NCBI RefSeq assembly: GCF_945859705.1
Contig: NC_079137.1
Coordinates: 37,755,554 to 37,819,553 of the forward strand
Origin: Episyrphus balteatus
Lineage: Eukaryota; Arthropoda; Insecta; Diptera; Syrphidae
Length of the DNA: 64,000 bases
Direction of reading: 5' to 3'
The translations under genes were made by a program, and so were the position numbers. Positions 55,813-64,000 of the stretch are shown here, piece by piece. Each line of letters opens with the position of its first letter. Position 1 is the stretch's first letter. The notes beneath the pieces were generated by a model. The model did not search any database, had not been told where the DNA came from, and saw nothing but the letters and a program-made list of their open reading frames with translations.

Positions 55813-57716
55813 CACCGAAAAAAAAAAACCAATATTAAATTAACATTTTTTAAATATCAGCAAAAAATGCTTTATAAAATGTGTTTTATGATAATTAAAA
55901 TATTAAAACAATATTTTGAATATCAGGAATTTTTTTGATATTTTACTATCAATTTTTCATATCAATTTCTCATTCCAAAATTTAAAGGTGCTTTGTGCTT
56001 TTTCGAAGTAAAATGTATGATTTACTGATAAAATTTGATCGGCAATAAGATTTTACTTCACATAGTTTGGGAGAAAATAACAAAACAATTATATTCACCA
56101 ATAATACAGAAAAAATAATATCACCACTATTTTATAAAGAATATTCACTTTCAGTATAGTACAGGTAAAATAGTACATAAATTCAAGAAATAAAAAAAAA
56201 AATTATTACGCTCATGAAACTTGGCAAAAAGTTTGCTTTTGGGATAAAAACCAAGTACATAAAAAGTCTATAAAAAAAAAGTTGGGTGGAAGGGTGTTTT
56301 TTCGTGGACAAGAGGGAGGGGATGAAGGTCAAAAATATACCTACTGAAAAAATTGTTTGTCGAATATCATCATATGACACATGCTTTCAAAGTATTTTTT
56401 AATGCTGAATCTAATGACATAAAAATTAAGTCATTACGATTGCTCTAAGAAAAGTAATTGACGATTAAAAACAAGGGTGCTTGTTTTTTGACTTCAACAA
56501 GTAAAATATAAACAAAACCCATGTAAAAAACATGCTACACTGATAAAATTCGGGATGAAGATTTAATATAAAGCAGGGGTTAGGGATTCATAAAGTTCTT
56601 AAAATTATTTTTGGTGAAAGGGTGTTTTTTTGATGGGTTAAGTTGTGTGTGAGGAAGGTATCATAACTGCTGACTTAAATTTTATTAATTTTTAAAACTT
56701 GGTGTAAATGTTTTGTTTGGTATATGAATTAAGAATCTATAAAGTGTACAAAATTATCTTGAGTGAAAGGGGGTTTTTTTTTTAAGAAATGATGAAATTC
56801 GGAATTAGTACCACAAAAACTATGAAAAAATTGTTACACCTATGAAAATTGGTAAAAATGTTTCATTCATAAGAAAAACCAAGAACCCGAACAGTCTTTA
56901 CAAATATTTTAGGTTAAAGGGTGTTTTTTTTGAGAAAGAGGGAAAAATCCGCGATAAGTCCGATAAAATCAGTGTTATAAATGGTATCCTTACGAAATTC
57001 ATTAAATATGTTCTCTTTCAAATGGAAATTACGAATAATGTAAGTCAATAAATTTTTTTTATGTGAAAGGGTGTTTTTTTTTTTGAAGTAAAGGAAATAT
57101 GGGTATATTTGAAAAAGTATGTAATACTAGAGTAATATTAGTGGTACCCTATTGAAATTTAGCAATTATGTTACGTTTAAAATAAGAAACAAGAATCTAA
57201 AGTGTCTATAAAAATATCATGGTTAAAAGGGTGTTTTTTTGAGTGAAAACAAAAATGATGGGTCACCCTAATGAAATTTGGTTAAAATATTGAATTTGGG
57301 ATAGAAAGCAAAAATAAAGAGTTTTCATTAAAACAAAATTGGTGGAAGGGTGTTTTTTTTTCGAAGAGACAGTAAAATCTACTTGTTGAAGTAAAACAAG
57401 AAGCACCCTTGTTTTTAATCGGCAATAACTTTTCTTAGAGCAATCGTATTGACTTTATTTGTATGTCATTAGATTCAGCATTAAAAAATACCTTGAAACA
57501 TGTGTCATGTGTCAAAGTAAAATTTTTACTATCCACCTAAAATTAAAAAAAAATGTCAGAATTATATTTTAACTGTCAAAGTGAAATTTTTACTATCCTT
57601 AAAATTAAAAAAATGTCAAAATGATATGATAATCACATCCAAATTGATATTTTATTTATTTGTCACTCAAAAATGTTAATTTGATAGCTGTTATTATCAA
57701 TTTTTTTTTTTCGGTG
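55813..57716. mobile_element. TA-flanked element enclosing a satellite array, 1.9 kb
   Basis: The ends CACCGAAAAAAAAA and TTTTTTTTTCGGTG are inverted and flanked by TA (55811-55812 and 57717-57718). Subterminal ATCAATTTTT/ATATTTTACTATC text appears on both sides, and TTAGAGCAATCGTATTGAC (near 57438) is inverted at about 56428-56448. The body is the array 56156-57530. Poly-A ends are common, so the TIR is moderate evidence. Confidence 0.6.
56156..57530. repeat. Satellite-like array (AAAGGGTGTTTTTTT type), right copy
   Basis: The GGGTG motif recurs at 56292, 56620, 56770, 56919, 57069, 57229 and 57348; the middle spacings are 149-150 bp. Each unit also has AATTTGGTAAAAATGTT-like, GGGATA-AAA-CAA and AAGAATCTA blocks. 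Unit by unit it is the inverse of the array at 48458-50185, from AGTACAGGTAAAATAGTAC onward. Confidence 0.78.
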
Positions 57717-57788
57717 TACATATAGGTAAATATATAAGCTTCCTGTTTCTTAAACTGTAAGTTTTACTTTATTTTTAAAAAGATGTAT

Positions 57789-58080
57789 AAAGCGGGTCTC
57801 CCAAAAGTAATGGTCCAAATGAAATATTCTGAAAAAAACAACTGAACGGCGGGCGCTCAGAATTTTTTAGTTTCTTCATTCTCAAATCTTTACGATTTTC
57901 GATTAAGCGCAGTTATTGAGAAATTCCCAAAAAGACCTACTTTACTTAGGTACAATTATTTATTTATTTTAAAATTGGTCAATATTTGTTAAAAAATAAT
58001 TTTTGACTCAGTTTTTATCTCCATATAAGAGTTTGGAATTGATTTTAATTAAAATTTCGAACTGTTAATTAATTTGTACC
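57789..58080 (+). repeat. Dispersed repeat (CCCAAAAGTAATGG family), second copy
   Basis: GTCTCCCAAAAGTAATGG, GAAATATTCTGA, TCTTTACGATTTTCGATT and GCAGTTATTGAGAAATTCCC follow the order of the copy at 26974. More diverged. It ends near the small ORF at 58084. Confidence 0.5.
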
Positions 58081-58083
58081 AAA

Positions 58084-58296
58084 ATGGCGCACGAGATAAA
58101 AAATGATTTAATTAACAAATTTTTCACAACAATGAACGAAAGTTTAAATGAAAGAATTGTAAAAAAAAACAAAAATAATTATGCACTGGAGGAGAAAAAT
58201 ACAAGTTTAAACTGCATTTATAGACCAGTGCCAATAATTTTTGAAAATAAAAAAAAATTATTTGCAGCATATGGGTGGTTGGAAAATTTAGGATAA
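58084..58296 (+). CDS. Small ORF next to the dispersed repeat, 70 aa
   Basis: Starts MAHEIKNDLINKFFTTMNES with a good start context (CAAAATGG) and ends LFAAYGWLENLG. It is lysine- and asparagine-rich and probably soluble. No domain is recognised. It may be a remnant of a protein of the repeat family just upstream, or chance. Confidence 0.18.
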   Translation: MAHEIKNDLINKFFTTMNESLNERIVKKNKNNYALEEKNTSLNCIYRPVPIIFENKKKLFAAYGWLENLG

Positions 58297-59094
58297 ATGG
58301 TATATGAAAGGGGAAAAATAAATTGCCCACAAAAAAATTAGGGGAAAGGGGGTGGGAGGGCGAAAAAGCTGGGTGGGTGTCAAAAATCGTGGTTTTGTAT
58401 GATTTCTGTCAAAAGTAGACCTCCTATCGAAAAAAGGTTAAAGCAAAAGTTGTAGATAGTATAAATGTCTACAACTTTTACCCAGATTATTTTTTTATAT
58501 AAACCCAAAATTATGGAAAAAATGTAAAAATAAGATTCTTTTATTTTTAGCTTTTACAAAAATGGTTGGATTTTAACAAAACTTGGTTAAAAGTAACTTT
58601 GTTTTATTTTCTATCTATTTAAAATGCTTTTTGAGCAAAAAGTTAATTTTTGGATTTTTGACGAATTTAATTTGAAAAAATAGCCTATTTTTCAATCAAA
58701 AAAGTTACCGAAAAAATTTTTGATTTCTGAAAAGTTTCAAATGAAATTATTTAGATTAAAACCTTTCATTAAAGATTGTGTGGAAAAACTATACTTTTGT
58801 TTTAGAAAATATTGAGAAAAATTGAAAAAAAAAAAAAACGATTTTTAAGATTGATTTTCCCGTAAATGACAGTAATATTGGAGAGAAATAATTTTAATTT
58901 AACATAAGAATAGCTCTAACATGCAAATTTTTTGAGATATTGAATTTTGAACGTCAAAACACTAATTCAATATAAGTTCAAGGGACCTCAACTCCAAAAA
59001 TTTATAAAGCGTTTCGCCCAGGTACGACAGTTAAAATAAAAATAATTTTAATAATTTTTTATTATTTTTGTTATTTTTTTTTTTCTTCGTTATT
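58297..59094. other. AT-rich spacer
   Basis: No gene seen. GGGGGTGGGAGGGCG near 58347 is an isolated GC patch. Confidence 0.35.
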
Positions 59095-59247
59095 GTCAAA
59101 ACACTATTTTCGTGATGTTTTGACATGATAATATCTTAAAAACGTGATGCGATAGAATTTTTCTGGCTTCGGATTCAAGCTCAGCGCACAAAAAACCATT
59201 AGAAAAATATACTTTGATTTCTATAAAAAAAAACTTTTTGACTAGTG
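59095..59247. mobile_element. Right-end fragment of the CACTG family
   Basis: AAACGTGATGCGATAGAATT, TTCGGATTCAAGCTCAGC and AGAAAAATATACTTTGATTT match the right arm of the 1073-2025 element, and it ends GACTAGTG where the others have GACCAGTG. The left end is missing. Confidence 0.6.
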
Positions 59248-60186
59248 AAATCGAACAGTGCAGAAAAAATGCCTTGTTTCAATATTTTGTTTTTGGATTT
59301 GGATTTTAATAATATAGAATATAGTACAGGAAACTTGATACAAAAATACGGGCGTTCTGTGGATTGAAATGCAAGAAGGCTAGTTTGTTCAGATCTGAAA
59401 GAAAAACTTAAGTTCTGGTTTTCGGGACGCCCCACCTCCTGTTTAAATCCGCCATTCTGAAAAAAAAACGCGATTTGGTCTTTATCTCCGAACCGACCGA
59501 ACCAAACCGAAATACTTGTTACACCAAATAAATATTTATTTCCCTTCTTGTACAAGTTTGCTTGCTGTGAGAAAATTACCCCCCCCCCCCCCCTTAATTT
59601 AGTAGGAGGGGTAATTTTCTAAAAACCATTCATCAAAATCTCACGATCACAAAAACAAAAAATTCCTGGGAATTATGTTATATAAAAACAAATATTTTTC
59701 AAAGAGGATTATCAAAATTGAATATATATATTTTAAAAGTTAGAAGATTTGGCTATGTTTTGTTGTTCTTGATTCGGCATAAATAAAAAAAAAGTATTTG
59801 TTTGAATTTCACTGACTTTTATAAGCTTTTACTTGAATGAATTAAGTATTTGTGTACTTAAAGTATTTGCAACTAAGTTTTTAAGAAGCATCAAATAGAT
59901 ATTTGAAAACACGAAATAAAAATTTCAAATTGTAATAGGTACCACATTGCACACTTAATTTTAAATCGTTCAAGAAGAGGCGTTTTCCTTTTTGTAAATT
60001 AAAACACGAGCAGATAAAAATATTTAAAAAAATATATTTACTTCATTTTTAACAATTTCAGTTTAGTTTATTTAAATTAACAACAACTTTTGTGGAATAT
60101 ATTTCATTACTTTGAAAATTTTTAATTTGTTTGCACTTATATCCAAAGTCGACCAAGAAAACCATCCTCTTTCTACTCAGCATTCG
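59248..60186. other. Spacer with a C run
   Basis: A 15-C run at 59579-59593 sits between GAAAATTA and, about 20 bp on, GGAGGGGTAATTTTC, forming an imperfect palindrome. No gene; the 118-codon minus frame (59199-59555) overlaps the repeat and has no domain. Confidence 0.4.
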
Positions 60187-60402
60187 TCATAATCCTGAAT
60201 TTGATGATCTTCGTTCTGCCACTCGTGTCACTGCTCCAGTTGCTTCAAAATGCTTCACCCATGTTTTAATGGTTGTCGCTGATGGAATGGCATACGAACC
60301 GAAATGTCTTTTGAAAAGTTTCTGTGCTACCACAATCGAGTCACTATTTTTGTAGTAGGCTTTAATTACAAAGGCTCGATGTACACCAGTCCAATTATCC
60401 AT
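60187..60402 (-). pseudogene. DUF4817-type helix-turn-helix fragment of a transposase-like protein
   Basis: Begins MDNWTGVHRAFVIKAYYKNS, continues SIVVAQKLFKRHFGSYAIPS and TTIKTWVKHFEATGAVTRVA, and stops after 71 residues. This is the N-terminal helix-turn-helix (DUF4817) found in many multi-copy, transposon-derived insect proteins, where it is likely to bind DNA. The start ACAATGG is well placed. The C-terminal catalytic part is missing and downstream frames are closed, so it is read as truncated. It is intact over the whole domain, so it is younger than other relics here or has been kept. Confidence 0.7.
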
Positions 60403-61187
60403 TGTAACTGAAGATTTTTCATGTTTCTCAGCAAAAATGTAGCTATAGAAAAGAATTTACAAGATGATTGACATTATTATGTGTAAAATTATAATTTTTA
60501 CCACGAACATCCGGTACTAGATTATTAAATTATTTCTGATTCAACAACTTGATATTCATAAATTCATTTCTAAAAATAATAATTTTTTCATACATATGAT
60601 TTATGTTTTTTGAAAAATCAAAAAATGAAATATAGATGACACAGGTGATTAAAAGGGCAATAAGGTGATGAAATAACAACCTGACAGACATGCATGCTAA
60701 TTTGTTAGCTCTTGTTCAACATTTAGAGGACCTCATTAGTCAGCTACACCTAGTATATTTTATTCATAAATTTTTAGCTCTCGTGAAAGAATATAAAAAA
60801 AATAATTAAAAATAAAATTCACCCCAGACTATTCGGTGCAATGTTGTTGGTGTTTTTTTGGTTTGGTTGTAGGGTGAATTTAAATTGACAATTAAACTTT
60901 GCCAAGAAATGCCTTCTTTTTCCCATTTGGCTATATATTTTGGGTGTAAGGAGGTGGAAATATTGCAAATAGAAACATCGTCAGTTGTGGTTTTATAGGC
61001 CCCAGAAGGCGGAGCAAGAACGAAAAAAAATATTATAGTCTTCTCGTAAAATAATTTTAATATTTTAAAAAGAAAACAAAATTTAAAAACAAAACCGATG
61101 TACTGTTGTAGTGGGTGTGACTATTTTTTCTATGAATATTCAAGATTTCATTGATGTAATGGGAAATAATTGTCAGGGGGCTTGTGG
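60403..61187. other. Spacer, no gene seen
   Basis: Single-copy-looking; nothing recognised. Confidence 0.35.
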
Positions 61188-62757
61188 GGCTCAAGCCCCC
61201 CACCCCCCCCAAGCCTTCAAGATTATGTTATGATCTAGCTGATTTAATCATAGTGAACATGATTAACTGAAACTTGTTCGTAAATCTTAAAGATTTAGAG
61301 GCAGCTCAGATGCTCGAGCCCCCTCCCAATTCTGAAACGGATGTTTGTTGGAGTAAGAGCATCAGCTGACGTTGAGGGTTGGCGTAATTTCTTTTCGGAT
61401 TTTAGTCCGATTCGGAATTCTACAGATCAAATTTTTGGTATTTTGACGTCGAATTACATCACCGTTCAATTTGGCAAAACTTCTTATGCAATCTCAAAAC
61501 GCCGCCGCATTTTAAAGATATTGGAAATAGAAATTTTTGAATCTTAGTGGTCAACATAACTAATGGTTACATTTAGTTCCATTTTGCGCTTCTGTTTTGG
61601 AAAGCAACGTGTTACGAAAAAAAATATGAATTTTGGATTAAACATAAAAAAGAAAGTTCATTGAAAATTAGTAGGTATGTATTTGAGACTTTCACGTTCT
61701 GCATTTAACTCTTTGGGCATTCACTTGCCGAAAATGAAATTAGGTGTTCTGCATTTTTTCACTCATTTAGATTTTCTGATCGAACTCAGTTCACTTTGTT
61801 TCTTGAATTTGGTGCCTTTTTCAACGAATTTTTGGACAAAATATTATCCCAACTTATATTTTTATTGTTTTGTTAAGTTTATTTGTTGTTGATTTAATAC
61901 CAAATACATAATGCCTCATGGCATAAAATATTATAATTCATCACTGCCTCTGTGTTTGCAGTGCGCAATTCTCCGGCACCCTGGGGGAGAATTGCGCACT
62001 CCTTCTGTGTTTCCAACCTCATTCGCTTTACACTAATTCATTTTTTAAAATTTGCAATAATGTTGCTTATGTTCTGCATTTCACTTACATTTTTGATTTG
62101 TCTCACAAAATGTGTCTTCTTCTTTTTTCTTTTAAATTCAGCTTTTTCCATTAAAATTGCCAATAAAATTGCATCCATGTTCAAAACAGCAGTAATTTCA
62201 CTTTAGAAACAAAATAAAAATGGATTATCCTTCAGTTTTGACGGTTTGAAGCAATTTCGAAATTTTTGAAATCGATCGAAATGAAGAATATGATATTTTA
62301 TTTCACGTGAAATTAAAAAGTGATTTCAATTCACTTTCGTTCAAATTGCGGAACATGGGCATTTACCTATATCGAAAATAATAATGAGTATAGCTCAAAT
62401 ACTAAAGACGTAATAGGAATCTGTTAACAGTTTTGAATTCAGCACATAACAAATTTCGAACGAAATAAAGTGTTTTTTTAATGGATGACTGAACTCCTTT
62501 CTGTTTGTGTAAAATGTTTAAAAAACAAGAACTTTGAAAAAACACTACTTTTATTATAAAAGGAGGAAACAGAGTACGAAGCTATCGAGTAGCAGCAGTA
62601 AAATGCTACTTCACCACTTTCAGTACCGCAGCACAGTCCTTCAATCCCGATCAAAGATGGATAAAAAAGAGAAACAAATTTTTCGTACATTTAACCTCTA
62701 AAAATTTTTTGAAAAATTTTCTAGCTCCCTCCAAATTTTTTTCTGGATACGCCACTG
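61188..62757. mobile_element. Possible decayed hAT-like element
   Basis: The right end, read inward, is CAGTGGCGTATCCAG then TTTGGAGGGAGC (ending at 62757), typical of hAT ends. On the left, GGGGGCTTGTGGGGCTCAAG then CCCCCCACCCCCCCC resembles subterminal sequence of such elements, but the terminal CAGTGGCG is missing. No duplication could be found. The two ends may belong to different insertions. Confidence 0.35.
61960..62000. repeat. Perfect 15-bp-arm hairpin
   Basis: AGTGCGCAATTCTCC (61960-61974) and GGAGAATTGCGCACT (61986-62000) pair around an 11-nt loop. CTGTGTTT occurs just outside on both sides (near 61950 and 62005). Confidence 0.85.
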
Positions 62758-62912
62758 GTGATGTGGTACCGAATTGGGTCTAACATGTCTTTTTGAAATA
62801 CAATGTCCTTTAAATAGAAGAAAGCAGAATGATATAAACTTTCATTTATTAACTTGACCTTGTATCGCCGAACGTTTAAGCCCTTTCTTTAAGGCTCTCA
62901 GATAAAATAAAA

Positions 62913-63546
62913 TGCACGACTGGGGTCGCACGTACTTGCTCTTGCAGTTCAAAGTATCGTTATCTTAAATAGCTATTGGAAATTTAAGATTTTGTTTAGT
63001 CGAGAAAAAAAAATCAAAAAATAAAGTTGCAAGTTAAAAAAATTAAAATTAAATTTTTTTTTTCAATTAATTTTTGACACTTCAAAATTATGTCTGTAAA
63101 TTTTGAATAAAATTAACTCATGTTTTGATGAAATATATGAACTTAAAAAATATGTTAATTTTTGAAAAACGGCAACGCCATATTTCCGTTCTCCGAATTT
63201 TTTGAGAAAAACTAAAAACGCAGTTTTGTTAGAATCAATAAGAGTATTGCGCACACCAAATTTAATCGAAATCGTTAGAGCCGTTTTCGAAAAATTTGCA
63301 AAATTTGGTCTAGGGAATTATGTAAAAATCATCTGTACCAAGTTTCAAGCAAATCCATCCATCCGTTTAGGCCCTAGCTCGATGTACAGATGGACGTACA
63401 GACGCACAGACGCACAGACGCACAGACCGACGGACGGCATGACGAAAACCACTTTTTTGATCTTCTCCATAATCGTAATGTTGGTTTTGATTAAAACCTC
63501 GATTTTTTTTTCTACACGAAACCAATACTTGCCCTATAGAGCAAGT
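62913..63546 (-). mobile_element. Helentron/DINE-like element, copy d
   Basis: TGCACGACTGGGGTCGCACG at the left and CTTGCCCTATAGAGCAAGT at the right are the two ends in inverse orientation. The CAGACGCACAGACGCACAGA run (63390-63430) is the GTCY microsatellite. It is the closest match to copy a (41017): both share a frame-like stretch reading NKTAFLVFLKK, which only reflects their DNA similarity. Confidence 0.75.
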
Positions 63547-64000
63547 AAAAAATAGAAACCAATTTAAGCTAGTTTCATGGTTTTTTTTTTGAGTAAATTA
63601 TTTAAATAATTCAGAGCTAAAGGAAAAATGATCTTATCAACGAGTCTTAATTTCGGAGTGCCGAGATACCGAACTTTACAGAAAATATAAACTTCAATAA
63701 TTTAAACAATTCGACTAAATAGAATACTGAACTGGATAAAATTGTGTAGGAAGAAATCCTCAAAACAATTCGAGAACTACCATCATTTTGAATAAACCGT
63801 CGCAGTCGGTATTTCCGACATTTTTTGGATAAATTATATTTTAAAAACTATAAGTGTCTCAGTAAGATACAATACAATTCGACCACACAGCAATAAAAAC
63901 AATTAGTTTCTCAATAATTTCAAATTCTGAAATACAACACACAATTTTATTTGTGTTTTTTTCAACGTCATTACAAGTACCAAAAATGTTTTGATCTATA
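63547..64000. other. AT-rich DNA to window end
   Basis: Nothing recognised. Confidence 0.35.

Noticed and set aside
59199..59555. 118-codon minus-strand frame
   Set aside because: Its end overlaps the CACTG-family fragment and it has no recognisable domain.
63063..63254. Frame with NKTAFLVFLKK matching one at 41311-41505
   Set aside because: Both lie in copies of the non-coding Helentron/DINE-like element. The shared peptide reflects shared DNA, with stops around it in the other copies.

Overview
The window looks like repeat-dense, AT-rich intergenic DNA from an insect nuclear genome. A fly or a related order is the best guess. The reasons are: one intact eukaryotic tRNA-Glu gene with internal A and B boxes; relics of Helitron, Tc1-like and jockey/CR1-like proteins of insect type; many terminal-inverted-repeat (TIR) elements with clean target-site duplications (TSDs); and dispersed repeats carrying GTCT/GTCC runs like dipteran mini-me/DINE elements. 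No long open reading frame of a host protein gene is visible. The longest frames have no recognisable domain, and many lie inside repeats. The species cannot be named from the sequence alone.

Layout. 0.6-2.8 kb: a hAT-like element (8-bp TSD) holding a foldback repeat, which holds a CACTG-ended foldback element, plus a palindromic MITE. 3.9-4.15 kb: a piggyBac-type MITE (TTAA). 4.5-7.8 kb: a CACTG-ended element interrupted by a Helitron whose Pif1-type helicase is broken into two oppositely oriented pieces. 9.5-14.5 kb: a second Helitron of the same family on the minus strand, with an internal ~130-bp tandem array interrupted by a small hAT element and by a head-to-head duplicated Tc1-like element. 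15.8 kb: a 162-bp MITE. 17.46 kb: a cluster of palindromic transcription-factor-like sites in less AT-rich DNA. 18.6-21.3 kb: one hAT-like element inserted six bases inside the end of another. 22.75-24.06 kb: a dead Tc1-like transposase split by a non-LTR retrotransposon fragment. 25.0-29.0 kb: a 4-kb hAT-like element with several inner repeats. 24.4, 29.6 and 43.4 kb: a family with GC-rich GTGCGG-type repeats, two copies of which carry a tRNA-like core. 33.8-36.2 kb: a 1-kb inverted-repeat element and another hAT element. 41.0, 49.2, 53.0 and 62.9 kb: four copies of a Helentron/DINE-like element. 42.4 kb: a TA-flanked MITE that also carries a tRNA-like core. 48.05 kb: tRNA-Glu(UUC). 48.5-57.7 kb: a large symmetrical complex of ~150-bp satellite-like arrays and ~600-bp inverted units. 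60.2 kb: a short DUF4817-type transposase-like reading frame.

The only element likely to serve the host directly is the tRNA gene. The rest is mainly a record of successive transposon insertions, and several insertions have recoverable empty sites that fix their ends and relative order. Coordinates of TIR elements and tandem arrays were read by eye. Element ends with a matching TSD are firm; those without are approximate.
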